64,000 bases of DNA from Bufo bufo (Eukaryota > Chordata > Amphibia > Anura > Bufonidae): NCBI RefSeq assembly GCF_905171765.1, contig NC_053390.1, forward strand, positions 142,432,968 through 142,496,967. Direction: 5' to 3'. Made by a program: the position numbers and the translations under genes. Of this stretch, positions 11,706-23,437 are shown piece by piece. A model generated the notes under the pieces. It was given only the letters and a program-made list of their open reading frames with translations, had not been told where the DNA came from and did not search any database. The first letter of the stretch is position 1; every line of letters starts with the position of its first letter.

Positions 11706-11916
11706 CCCAGCCTGGGTGCGGCGGTCACCAGCTCTCCTTACGCCATTACAAATGGTTACATGATGCAAAGGGATCCAGTCTCCACTGCGGCCAGTGATTG
11801 GCTGCGGCAGAGACAAACCGGATTTTTACAGCGAGGAAGTGCAGAGGAGCATCACAGGCCTGGAAGAGAAGGAGCGGGGAGCCAGCACTGGGAAGCAGGT
11901 AAGCTAAGGTAAGGTT

Positions 11917-13338
11917 TAGAAACATAGAATGTGTCGGCAGATAAGAACCATTTGGCCCATCTAGTCTGCCCAATATACTGAATACTATTAATAGCCCCTG
12001 GCCCTATCTTATATGAAGGATGGCCTTATGCCTATCCCATGCATGCTTAAACTCCTTCACTGTATTTGCAGCTACCACTTCTGCAGGAATGCTATTCCAT
12101 GCATCCACTACTCTCTCAGTAAAGTAATACTTCCTGATATTACTTTTAAACCTTTGCCCCTCTAATTTAAAACTATGTCCTCTTGTAGCAGTTTTTCTTC
12201 TTTTAAATATTATCTCCTCTTTTACCATGTTGATTCCCTTTATGTATTTAAAAGTTTCTATCATATCCCCTCTGTCTCGTCTTTCTTCCAAGCTATACAT
12301 GTTAAGGTCCTTTAATCTTTCCTGGTAAGTTTTATCCTGCAATCCATGTACCAGTTTAGTAGCTCTTCTCTGAACTCTCTCCAAAGTATCCTTCTGGAGA
12401 TATGGTCTCCAGTACTGAGCACAATACTCCAAATGAGGTCTCACTAGTGCTCTGTAGAGCGGCATGAGCACCTCCCTCTTTCTACTGGTAATGCCTCTCC
12501 CTATACACCCAAGCATTCTGCTAGCATTTCCTGCTGCTCTATGACATTGTCTGCCTACCTTTAAGTCTTCTGAAATAATGACCCCTAAATCCCTTTCCTC
12601 AGATACTGAGGTTAGGACTGTATCACTGATTTTATATTCTGCTCTTGGGTTTTTACACTCTAGGTGCATTATCTTGCACTTATCAACATGAAATTTTAGT
12701 TGCCAGATTTTTGACTATTCCTCTAGTTTTCCCCAAATCCTTTTCCATTTGGTGTATCCCTCCAGGAACATCAAACCTGTTACAAATCTTTGTGTCATCA
12801 GCAAAAGACACACCTTACCATCTAGGCCTTCTGCAATTTCGCTGATAAAGATATTAAACAATATGGGTCCCAGAACAGATCCCTGAGGTACCCCACTGGT
12901 AACAAGACCTTGGTCTGAATATACTCCATTGACTACAACCCTCTGTTGCCTGTCCCTCAGCCTCTGCCTAATCCATTCAACAATATGGGAGTCCACGCAC
13001 AAAGACTGCAATTTATTGATAAGCCTTCTATGTGGGACAGTATCAAAAGCCTTACTAAAGTCTAGATAATCGATGTCTACTGCACCTCCTGCATCTATTA
13101 TTTTAGTCACCCAATCAAAAAAATCAATAAGATTAGTTTGACATGATCTCCGTGAAGTAAACCCATGCTGTTTTTCATCTTTCAATCCATGGGATTTTAG
13201 ATGTTCCACAATCCTCTCCTTAAGTATGATTTCCATTAATTTCCCCACTATTGATGTCAGGCTTACTGGCCTATAGTTGCCCGATTCCTCCCTACTACCT
13301 TTTTTATGAATGGGCACAACATTTGCTAATTTAGCTAA
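11917..13338 (-). pseudogene. CR1-type LINE, 5'-truncated, reverse transcriptase and C-terminal part
   Basis: The minus strand encodes the RT of a CR1-clade LINE. Reading from 13338 leftward, it shows the finger region ([20 protein letters not shown]), motif A ([13 protein letters not shown]), motif B ([11 protein letters not shown]) and then a frame break within motif C, which is FADD in the related copy at 34910-39150. A second frame (12669-12004) covers the CR1 C-terminus: RPHLEYCAQYW, LERVQRRATKLVHGL and YSLEERRDRGDMIETFKY. The 3' UTR near 11925-12000 is shared with the plus-strand copy and ends at the element's ATAGAATGT tail. Truncated and frameshifted, so inactive. Confidence 0.85.
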
Positions 13339-15142
13339 GTAGTGGGGGTTTGCGTGGCAGTGGAAATTCCGCAGCTTATGTGGCCAACATCCATGTCCAT
13401 GATTTCAATGTTCACCATGTAATGCTTATTGTCCCGTGTGCTGGGCATCTGTACCCCTGATATCAAGTTTCAGCACAGCTTACATCTTATTACCAGGGGG
13501 ATCTTCAAACAGAAATGAACTCTCCAAAATGGACAACCCTTTAATCATTCTAAAAATTACTTACAGTGTCCCCCAATATATATCTTCTACAAACAGTATC
13601 CCCCAATATATATCTTCTACAAACACCTCAACTGTATGCCACTGTAAAGCCACACAGAACTATGCTTCAGTTGCCGACCACAACAAAAAAAAAGAAACCT
13701 CTCAGTGTAATTTTTTTGTAGTTGCACACTGTATAGGTAAGCATGGTCTGGTCCGGGGAGAGCCGCCGTCACATCCATGTTCACCAGGCACAGCTCTGTA
13801 CTTTTAGTGGTGGCTGTGCTTGGTTATACAGCTCAGTCCCACTCACTTCAATGGGACAGAACTGTAGAGAATGGTATTATCAGACACAACTGCCTGTTAG
13901 ACAATGAACGGAATGCGGGCCCTTCAAGCTGTGGACCAGCAGGAGCTACTGAGTTTTAGACTCCCAATGATTTTATATTGTTGGATCTTTCCTAAAGACA
14001 GACTTTTATGAAAGAACTGGAAAATCCCTTTAACTAGTACTGAAATAAGTTAAAATAGTGCTGTATGTTAAATGGTAAACCAGTTCAAATTGCTGGACTC
14101 AGTACTATACTTTACTGCCTGTTAACACAAGTAAATGCAAAATTATTTCAAAGACCATTCAGACTGACAACATTGAAAGCAGTGTCCACATTTTGGTCGG
14201 CAAAGGATCTGCAGAATATGAATATCTTCTGTGTTCATTCTGTATTTTTCTCACTTCCATCAAAAAAGGACTTTTCTTGTCCCCAATATGGAGAGAATAG
14301 GGCATGATCTATAAGTTGTGGACAGGCCGCACAGATCCCCAAAAATTTGGATGTGTGCATGGCCCCATAGGAATGGGTCAGTGTGCTATCCACAAAAAAT
14401 GCAGATGGCAAACTGATGAAAAATAAAATGGTGTGCATAAAACCTTACACTTACACAGGGCACGGTGGATGACATGCGGATGCTAGAAACCCCCTCAGCA
14501 CTACTATCATACAGGCCATGTCCCCATAATATTTTTTTATTCTCTTATCTAGCTGTATGCTTTCACAATCTTGAGTAATACACCTTTGACGGTCATTGTT
14601 TTCGGCAAACAATTTCTGCACAGAGTAGCTGGTGGAAAAGGGTAACCATCTAATTTAACATGGCTTGAGATGACTGAGGGAACATGAACACAGGGGGCAT
14701 ATGGAAACACAGCACCGTGGAGAAAAGCTGAAATAAACTAGATTAGAGAACATGATGGAACAAAAAAAGAAATATAGCAAAACTTAATAGGCCTTAAAAT
14801 ACCCGCAGCGTGATAAAATAAAATCATTCAGCTGCCTTTCTCACTTCCTTTTTGGTGCATTTTTTTGTCGAATTATATTATGGTAAGTTTTAACATATAT
14901 TATATGCACAAATATTTAGCTATTTAGCCATCTTACCGCAATTATTATTTATTATTTGAAAGCTCCATTAATCCCAAGGTGCTGTACCTCTGAAAGCAGT
15001 ATACTGTACATACTGTGCATTTGGAAAGACTTCAGACCCTTTCACTTTTTCACAAGTCCAACTGCCACCATACAACCATAAAGTATGATCATCTTTTACC
15101 CTGACCTATCGTTTCCTTCCCCTTTCCCTGGTAGACTGTAAG
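13339..15142. other. Unrecognised spacer with a small tandem duplication
   Basis: A ~33-bp direct duplication (CCCAATATATATCTTCTACA twice) lies at about 13570-13622. Sequence at 14290-14450 loosely resembles the interior of the AGGCTACATGCACACG MITE. No host exon or RNA gene was recognised. Confidence 0.4.
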
Positions 15143-15410
15143 TAGGGGTGAGCGAAATTCGCTTCAGATCTAAGATCCGAAGTCGATTCATTCCCCAACT
15201 TCGATTTAATACTTTACGGAGACCTGTCTCCGTACAGCATTAAAATGTATGTGCTGCGTGGAGGCAAAATTCGTTAAGTCTGAAGTCGCATGAGACTTTT
15301 GGTGAAGAACTTCTGGCTTTGATTCTACAACTTTAAAAACATTTTAAAATAGAAATTCGGTCGGCTTTGGTACCGGCTGGTACCTCGAAGCCGACTTTGG
15401 TTCCTGTAAG
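15143..15410 (+). mobile_element. hAT terminal fragment
   Basis: TAGGGGTGAGCGAAATTCG matches the hAT-type end seen at 47113 (GGGATGAGCGAAC). The following A/T-rich sequence with repeated TTCG and GAAG motifs is non-coding. No right end was found. Confidence 0.4.
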
Positions 15411-16808
15411 CAGGGAGATTTCAGATGCAACACTATAAAAATAAATGGTTATTGGAAACTAATGAAATATTTTCAGAAAAGGAATTGTCCTTTCCGAATT
15501 CCTCTACTCCATCCATTAAAACGTTTAGAGACTTATATAATATTTACAAGGAGTAAATATTATATAGATAGATAACTATATTAAAAATTCTATCGTTCCA
15601 AAAGGTCTACGTATCTTCATACGCCACGCCAAACGCATTTGTACCCCTGACCTTCTCACCAAATGGGAGTTGGAGGCTACAGCAAGCTCTTTACGTTTAA
15701 TGAAACTTCTGTTAGATAAAGAGAATATTAATATCGCAGCAGTAGAAAAACACTTAGAACAACTAACTGAGACAGCATTTAAATTTAAGGATCACACAGA
15801 GTAAAAAAATAAAAATTGAGTTACAAAATAACGTTGACAGATTTAAGACATCAGTGATTGAACGTAAACATAGGCAATTCATTAAGGACCTAACGGAATT
15901 TCGTACTAAGACAGCGTACGAAGCTAAGCAGTCAAGTCAACAGGGGCCGATATAGAAATTCGGGCCCCAAATTGAACTCTAGAGATAACCAATCTACGTT
16001 ATCTCCCATCCAAACATTGGACCCCCAAAAATCCCTACTCCGTGGAGACCGTGACGAATACAGAAAGGGAACAAGAACAATTGGAGGAAGCGGAGGCACC
16101 ATTTGCTTCCTCTTGTCTATATCAATACAATATTCGCCATCTTCCAACCCCATTACTTTTTTAGGTCAAATGCCAACAAATACATATGCATTGAGGGACA
16201 GACTCCACCCCCCAAAAAAACCTTAGGGCAAGCTGATGATGAATTCACCATAGTAAATTTGTCAGGGATCACTTTATCAAAAACTGAAATGGCTGTTCTG
16301 GAAAAGGGACTATCATATGTTCCAACGACCCGCGGGTTTAGGACCTTCATCTTTTTTTCAAGAAAACTCAGATGGCGAAAAATCTTTGCATCCACAGACC
16401 AAAAAAGATGCTCTGAGTTAGGATTAGAACCAAATGATCTACAAGGGTTTGACACCTTGGTACAACTACTAGATAAGGGTGACCATACTAAGGGACATGG
16501 TCCCTTCACAATTCTCAGGAATAGAGGTACCAAAATGCCCCCCAAGACTCTAAGTGAGGCGAATATTGATCTACAGTATTTCTGAAATAAGTAATAAGGA
16601 ATTTAGAGCATATCTACTCCACTGAATGTAAAAAGAACAATTCTCAGACAGAAATGGAGGCTTTAAAACAACTAAGCAATAGCAAAAATATTGTGATAAG
16701 GGGAGCAATATCACCATCCTTACACTCCATCAATATAGGGAAATGTGCCTTTCACTCTTATCGGACAACCAAAACTATGAGCGTCTAAGGATGGATCCCA
16801 CTAATATA

Positions 16809-17736
16809 CAGTACAGACCAAAAGTTTGGACACACCTTTCTCATTCAAAGAGTTTTCTTTATTTTCATGACTATGAAAATTGTATATTCACACTGAAGGC
16901 ATCAAAACTATGAATTAACACATGTGGAATTATATACATAACAAACAAGTGTGAAACAACTGAAAATATGTCATAGTCTAGGTTCTTCAAAGTAGCCACC
17001 TTTTGCTTTGATTACTGCTTTGCACACTCTTGGCATTCTCTTGATGAGCTTCAAGAGGTAGTCACCTGAAATGGTTTTCACTTCACAGGTGTGCCCTGTC
17101 AGGTTTAATAAGTGGGATTTCTTGCCTTATAAATGGGGTTGGGACCATCAGTGGCGTTGAGGAGAAGTCAGGTGGATACACAGCTGAATAGACTGTTAGA
17201 ATTTGTATTATGGCAAGAAAAAAGCAGCTAAGTAAAGAAAAACGAGTGGCCATCATTACTTTAAGAAATGAAGGACAGTCAGTGAGGCGAAAAATTGGGA
17301 AAACTTTGAAAGTAAGGGCTATTTGACCATGAAGGAGAGTGATGGGGTGCTGCGCCAGATGACCTGGCCTCCACAGACACCGGACCTGAACCCAATCGAG
17401 ATGGTTTGGGGTGAGCTGGACCGCAGAGTGAAGGCAAAAGGGCCAACAAGTGCTAAGCATCTCTGGGAACTCCTTCAAGACTGTTGGAAGACCATTTCAG
17501 GGGACTACTTCTTGAAGCTCATCAAGAGAATACTAAGAGTGTGCAAAGCAGTAATCAAAGCAAAAGGTGGCTACTTTGAAGAACCTAGAATATGACATAT
17601 TTTCAGTTGTTTCACACTTGTTTTTCATGTATATAATTCCACATGTGTTAATTCATAGTTTTGATGCCTTCATAGTCATGAAAATAAAGAAAACTCTTTG
17701 AATGAGAAGGTGTGTCCAAACTTTTGGTCTGTACTG
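16809..17736 (+). mobile_element. Tc1/mariner element, internally deleted, inserted in PLE-A
   Basis: The ends CAGTACAGACCAAAAGTTTG and CAAACTTTTGGTCTGTACTG are perfect inverted repeats flanked by TA on each side, the Tc1/mariner target. The element is 928 bp, against about 1.3-1.6 kb for an autonomous relative, because the middle of the transposase is missing. PLE coding sequence continues on both sides, which fixes the order of events: the PLE came first and the Tc1 second. Confidence 0.92.
17210..17595 (+). pseudogene. Tc1-like transposase remnant
   Basis: The frame starts MARKKQLSKEKRVAIITL, the N-terminal helix-turn-helix side of a Tc1 transposase. After about 40 codons it jumps, by internal deletion, to the C-terminal catalytic part (QTPDLNPIEMVWGELDRR) carrying the DLNPIE signature around the third catalytic acidic residue. 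The first two catalytic aspartates lie in the deleted portion, so it cannot be active. Confidence 0.88.
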
Positions 17737-18834
17737 TATACTCAGCTGAATTATCTCAAATACTGCGGGCAGCCTTTGAATGTAAACTCATTGATCGCAA
17801 TGAATATGAATACCTTAAACCTTCTTTTCCTAAGACAGACACTTTTTATTCACTCCCAAAAATACACAAAGGCCTAAACCCTCTAAAGGGACGACCGATT
17901 GTGTCGGGTATTGACTCCCTGACACAGAATGCGGGCACATATATGGACCAGGTGCTTCGCCCCTTTGTTGTGGCCTTACCTTCAGCGATTCGAGGGAATC
18001 ACTATTGAATCAGATATGTGGTTGACCTCTATTGATGTGGAGGCTCTATACACATCGATCCCTCATAATAAAGGTTTGGCAGCTGCCTAATACTTCTTGG
18101 ATCTAAAGATCTCTCTGATCATAGTCATTTTGTGATCTAATTGTTGAATTTTATTCTTACCCACAACTATTTTGTCTTTAGGGCAATGTCTACCACCAGC
18201 TCAGGGGTACCGCGATGGGCAGCCTATGTGCACCCACCTATGCGAATCTACTCCTGGGCTGGTGGGAGGATACCATTGTCTTTTCTGACTCCTTAGCCCA
18301 TTGGACCAAATATATCACCCTTTGGTCCAGATTTATTGACGATATACGACTCCTGTGGTGAGGCACTAGAGAGGATTTCAAACTTTTTCTGAATGAATTA
18401 AACTCTAATCACATTGGCCTGTTTTTCACATTTGAGCTCAAACGTGATGACATAACTATCTCTCAATCCATAACTAACTCTATCAAGACAGCCCTATATC
18501 GCAAAAAGACGTCAACCAACAGTTTACTGCGATGGAAGAGCTTCCATCCAAACCCACTAAAAAGGGGTATACCAAAGGGGCAGTTTTTGAGAATCCGCAG
18601 AAACTGCTCAGAACAAGGTGACTTTACATTGGAAGCGTCCAAATTGTTTAATTGTTTTAAACAGAGAGGGGATCCAGATTTGTGTTTCAGAGAGGCATGG
18701 AGTAACGGTAATTCCGTCAATAATTCCTCTCTACTCCAACCTAAAAAGAAGGAACACTTACAAGAAACGATTAGGGTCATTGGTACCTATAACACCGAAT
18801 CTTAACAGATTCGTAATATATTAAGCCGATATTG

Positions 18835-19041
18835 CAGAAAGAAGTTGAGAAAAATCCAGCTCCACTTTAAAGGAATTGCGTTTATTCAGCTTGCGGTTAA
18901 AAACTCATCCAAGAAATACAAAATTTAGCAGTCTTGTCTTGTCAACAACTTCTTTCTGCATTTGCTGCCCGCACCTGACATGGGCCATCCGTGTTCACAA
19001 CTAAAGGAAGGGCAGGTGAGAGCTGCTACATTTCTCTTTTC
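18835..19041 (-). mobile_element. Small PLE-tail-like insertion inside PLE-A with ~16-bp target duplication
   Basis: ATTAAGCCGATATTG occurs directly before and at the end of this ~207-bp segment, as a direct duplication of PLE coding sequence. The insert carries CAGAAAGAAGTTG and its inverse CAACTTCTTTCTG. On the minus strand it includes AATAAACGCAATTCC and a GGAGCTGGATTTTTCTC-like end, resembling the 3' tail of PLE terminal repeats (compare ACAATAAAGAAGATTTTTGC at 31768). The origin from an inverted PLE end is inference. Confidence 0.5.
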
Positions 19042-19640
19042 CTATTAAGCCGATATTGGTCACTATTAAAAACTGACCCTGATTTGGACAAATTTCTCCC
19101 CAAGAGTCCAGCCATTACTTTTAGATGCGGACGTACCATAGGAGACACACTTGTACATAGCCACCTAGAGGCCCGGAGACCAGCACCTGGTTACAAAACA
19201 GGAGTATGGGTACTTTCAAGTGTGGGAAGTGCAAAGCGTGCCCCTTTATTTCTAAGGGCAACACATTTATGAACAGAACAGATGAAGACCTATACAGCAC
19301 GTAGCTTTGCGAACTGCAACACTGTGGGAGTAGTCTATTTGGCGCAATGTGAATGTAGATTAAAATATGTAGGTAAAACCTGCAGAGCTTTAAAAAAAGT
19401 ATCCTGGAACACATAGGAGATATACGTAATAGACACGACAAACCACTAGCCATACATATTTTATTACATCATGATGGAAACATAAAATACATACATTTTT
19501 CAATAATTGAAACCATCAAACCATCAATACGAGGGGGAGACCTGGATAAAATTCTGAAAAAAAAGAATCCAGGCGGATCTACACCCTTAAGACCACAACA
19601 CCTTGTGGAATTAATGAAGGGATAGACTTTGCGTGCTTTC

Positions 19641-20489
19641 TATAAAGTCTATGTCCATTATCTATACAGGGAATACCGCATTACCAATATTTTATAGGGT
19701 ATTAAATAACGTTGGGGCCTGTAGCCAGCCCCATCTCTATATAATGGCGGTATCGCCTTAAATAAGTTTTACCTCTATAACCTATTTATTACTAATCTAA
19801 TTTCCTGTACGTTTGTTCTTTAGTTACAATATCAGCTCACAGCGTACATTATTGCTACCCCCTTCCCACTAAATTGCAGTTTTGTATACCAACAGAGACC
19901 GATCCCAGAGATCATATGGCTAATAGGTGATAGTAGGTGAACTCCGGTCATGTGACTACCTACAGCAACTTGGCTATGCCAATTCACCTCCGCCCTACTG
20001 TGGATACAAGCACATGGGGTCTATGCACGTGACTATATTCCGATCACGTGACATATCATGATTGCTCACGTGACACACCGTAATTGCTGGTGGCAAACAT
20101 AAGAGATGTGACCGCACATTAATGGCCACGAACATCATCACGGACGCCAGGAGACCCTTTCTCATCCCGAGAGGCGGCGCAGCTCCTTACTATTCTGTGT
20201 TTCATCTATATACAGGTGGCCGCTATGTACACCCATTGCCGTTTACCCTCTGTCTGACCCACTGGGGTGATCTGGTTCCTGCACCACATCATTGTCTCCT
20301 CCCATTTTGCGGACACGCAAGTAGACAACTGATATCTATCTAGCAGTTCTCCCCTATAATTACAAAGAGAGACTGCAGAGATATCTTACATTATGATAAT
20401 GAGCTGATGTTGAGATCAATTATATCAGTTTGCTTTTTAACTTTAAACACTATAACTCCTCTTTTATATATCTAAATGTTGATTTGCCA
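19641..20489 (+). other. PLE-A downstream noncoding region
   Basis: Non-coding sequence after the PLE-A reading frame, with repeated CACGTGAC and TCATGTGAC motifs (19950-20090). It is probably PLE 3' UTR or terminal repeat, judged by position only. Confidence 0.4.
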
Positions 20490-21512
20490 CTTCTTCAGAT
20501 TTAAGTTCTGATCTGGTCCTGGTCAGGTATTAAGTCAAATGTACACAAAACAATTATGGGAAGCTCACCGAAAAAGAGCACGGCCTGCTAACAACCAATA
20601 GCTAGACAATAAAGATACAAAAAGATGGCCAGCTCACAAGAAGTCAATTAAATCTTATTTAATCCCAACCTATAAAATCGTGTCTGGTATTGGCCAATCA
20701 TACATACAGTAATACACTCTTATGTGCTGACATGAATACGCCAAATAGCAGTATAAGACCAATATAATTATAAAATCAAAAACAATTGTAAAATATAATT
20801 CTAAAATATACTATCAAAATAGCGGTGTAGTTATAGTAGTCACGGTCCCTCCTTTCTATTAAGCTGCGTTGCTCTCGCAGCTTACTATATGATATTTAGA
20901 CTGCAACCCTATGTTGTTTTCATTTAGATTTTCTTGATTGGTATACTTCCAACAGGATAATGGAATGTTCTATGGGGCTTAGGTGAGTGTCCAGTGTCTT
21001 AATTCACAGTGGTATATGCGTTAAATGATTGTTAATAGTGGGGCGCAGGTCCACTTACATGTCCAGTCGCTTCGCCGCCTTTGTAGTATGATGGGTAGTT
21101 TTCTTTTGTAGCGCTATGCGCTTCTTACCCGATATTGGTAGTAGTCTGCAAAGTGACGTCTGTTAATATCCAGTCCGTGTGTTGGCTGCTCCACAGACGT
21201 TCTCTGGTTGCTAGTAACGCTGCGCGCCTGCGCAGTACGGCTTTCCGGATGCTGACGACTCAACGTGTGTTCTCCGGTTGCTAGCGATACTGAGAACCTG
21301 CGCAGTACACATTTCCGGACGCTCACGGCCCACAAGTTGTTTCACTTCGATGTTATAACTTTGCGCTTGCGCACTTCCACTTTTCAATCACCAGAATAGA
21401 TATTCGGGATTTTGATGTTCTGAAGGTGTATCACAAATTGTAACATGGGTGCAGTCAATCTTCTAGCCAGATGCGTTTCAAAACCACATGGGTTTCTTCC
21501 TCAATGATAAAA
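20490..21512 (-). mobile_element. Inverted PLE-type terminal (pLTR-like) noncoding segment
   Basis: On the minus strand this region begins with a hammerhead-like motif and continues through GCGC-rich sequence. It includes a ~70-bp tandem duplication at about 21185-21330 (CTCTGGTTGCTAG.. and CTCCGGTTGCTAG.., each followed by CTGCGCAGTAC). This composition matches PLE terminal repeats elsewhere in the window, but no coding part is attached in this orientation. Confidence 0.45.
21464..21507 (-). ncRNA. Hammerhead-ribozyme-like motif, minus strand
   Basis: On the minus strand, TTGAGGA (one base from CUGANGA) is followed by A, a six-pair stem II (GAAACC/GGTTTT around CATGT), then GAAACGCAT and C at the predicted cleavage position. 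The spacing matches the other PLE-type motifs in this window. The C3-to-T change probably impairs it. Confidence 0.45.
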
Positions 21513-21527
21513 TATTTAATGTCAAAT

Positions 21528-21577
21528 GTGTCCCCTGATGAGCCCAGTGACAGCATGGGTGAAATGTGTTGGAACGA
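21528..21577 (+). ncRNA. Hammerhead-ribozyme-like motif with intact cores
   Basis: CTGATGA (21535-21541) is an exact core. Stem II is GCCCA...TGGGT with a 9-nt loop, followed by GAAA and a very short stem III in ATGTGT, then T. A short stem I can form between TCCC upstream and GGAA downstream with one mismatch. The very short stem III is typical of the type I hammerheads described in PLEs. Both catalytic strands are conserved, making this the best core in the window, though stem I is weak. Confidence 0.5.
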
Positions 21578-21672
21578 CAACGGTGTGAATCGACAGGTCG
21601 TTTCTCGTTAGAACATCTAGGGACGACAACGGTGTGAATCGACACGTCGTTTCTCATTAGAACATCTATTCT
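21571..21672. repeat. Two tandem ~49-bp units
   Basis: GACGACAACGGTGTGAATCG and the sequence to TTAGAACATCTA are repeated directly, once from 21571 and again from 21621, with a few substitutions. The repeat lies immediately downstream of the hammerhead-like motif. Confidence 0.85.
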
Positions 21673-22304
21673 ATATCATTTTCAAAATCAGGATCGGTTT
21701 ATAGGAGTTGTTAATTTACCTATATTCATGATTTACTTCATTTTTGTGCAAGTTAATTTTTTTTCTCATTGTGTGCTACTCAGTGTTGGGCGGGCATGCT
21801 CGACAAAACACTAGTTCGGCTCGAGCATCGCGATGCTCGGCACATCGTGGTGTTCGGCCGAATACCGCGTGTGCTTGAGCGCAATGCTCGAGTCCCCTCC
21901 CTGCACGTTTGTTGGCTGCTACGCAGCCAATAAATGTGCAGGTAAGTGCTGCCATTCACCGTGATGCCGTAGTCATGTCGGCTGCTGGCATTACAGTGAT
22001 TGGCTGGCTGGAACACGTCATCGGGTGCTATATATTAGCCAGGGAGAGCTGGAGAGCAGAAGGGAGAGATAGTGTAGGGATTGAAATTGCAATATGTTAG
22101 TTTTTATACTTGTTATAGACCCAAAAGTAATTTTAAGGACTATTGTGTGTGGCAGCAATATATTTTTTTAGTGCAACCTGCACTAAATTGCTAAAACTTG
22201 TTAGAGACCCAAAAGTCCTTTGAAGGACTATAGTTGTATCTGGCAGCAATATATATTTTCAGCGCAACCTGCGCTAAATAGCTTGCAATTGTTTGGCTGC
22301 AGCA

Positions 22305-23060
22305 GACAGCGACATTATCTGCGCTACATCTCCTGTCTAACATGTGCGCAGCCTAAAAATATCTGTGACATCAAGTGTACTTTTTCTGTAGACGGTGTCC
22401 GCTGTGGACAGTTACATTACCTGCGCTACATCTCCTGTATAACGTTTGCATATCCAAAATATCAGTGACATTCAGTCAAATTTTTTCGCTGCTGGTGGCA
22501 GTGACATTACCTGCGCTACATCTCCTGTATAACGTTTTCCCATCCTAAATATCAGTGATATTAATTCAGTGTAATTTTTTATTAGGAGGTGGTGACAGCG
22601 ACATTACTTGCGCTATACCTCCTGTATAATGTTTGTGCATCCTAAATATCAGTGACATTCATTCAGTGTAATTTTTAATTAGGCGGTGGTGACAGCGACA
22701 TTACTTGCGCTATACCTCCTGTATAATGTTTGTGCAACCTAAATATTAGTGACATTAATTCAGTGTATTTTTTAATTAGGCGGTGGTGATAGCGAAATTA
22801 CTTGCTCTATACCTCCTGTATAATGTTTGTGCATCCTAAATATCAGTGACATTCATTCAGTGTCATTTTTAATTAGGCGGTGGTGACAGCGACATTACTT
22901 GCGCTATACCTCCTGTATAATGTTTGTGCAACCTAAATATCAGTGACATTATTCAGTGTATTTTTTTTATTAGGCGGTAGTGACAGCGACATTACTTGCG
23001 CTATACCTCCTGTTTAATGTGTGCGCATCCTAAAAATATCTGTGACATTCTGTGTACTTT
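22305..23060 (+). repeat. About eight ~96-bp units in the hAT-1 5' region
   Basis: Units recur at about 22306, 22408, 22499, 22597, 22692, 22788, 22886 and 22981. The consensus includes GACAGCGACATTACTTGCGC, TATACCTCCTGTATAATG, TTTGTGCATCCTAAATATC and AGTGACATT. Outer units are more diverged than inner ones, as expected of amplification from the centre. Confidence 0.88.
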
Positions 23061-23437
23061 ATTTGTGCATACACTAACAAAACCTGTGCTACTGTACGTG
23101 TGACATACTTGCAAGCATATAGTGTGAGCAAGGCGAGCAGTAAGGGATGGGGAAGTGGCCATGCTGCTGATGGTGCACACAGAGGCCGTGGCCCTGGGCG
23201 CAGAGAAACTGTGCCTGCTGCCAGAGCCCAAGAAACACACTCATCCACAATACCTAGCTTCATGTCCCAATTTTCAGGGCGGCGCAGGACACCACTCTCG
23301 AAGTCAGACCAGTGCAACCAGATGGTCAGTTGGATTGCAGCAGATAATGCTTCCAGTCGATTAAGCACCATCCTGTCTTCCACAAAGTCCAGTCTCAGTA
23401 GCCAAGAGTCTGGTCAACAGAATCCTCACCCAACAGT

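Larger units (their letters stand above)
15430..19640 (+). pseudogene. Penelope-like element (PLE-A), decayed coding region
   Basis: Frame-broken pieces follow PLE domain order. An N-terminal domain (VPKGLRIFIRHAKR, near 15600) is similar to ORF1 of the second PLE. Next come VNLSGITLSKTEMAVLEKGLS (16255 on), the RT region FYSLPKIHKGLNPLKGRPIV (17850-17905) and RT motif A (SIDVEALYTSIPH, about 18035). The C-terminal GIY-YIG nuclease includes VVYLAQCECRLKYVGKTCR at about 19333-19390, and the reading ends near 19624. The PLE's RT is normally linked to telomerase RT by descent, and the GIY-YIG domain nicks target DNA. This copy has several stops and frameshifts and two insertions (16809-17736 and 18835-19041), so it is dead. 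Confidence 0.85.

Noticed and set aside
22305..23060. Regularly spaced repeats resembling a CRISPR array
   Set aside because: The whole ~96-bp unit is repeated with no unique spacers, and it lies inside a eukaryotic hAT element.
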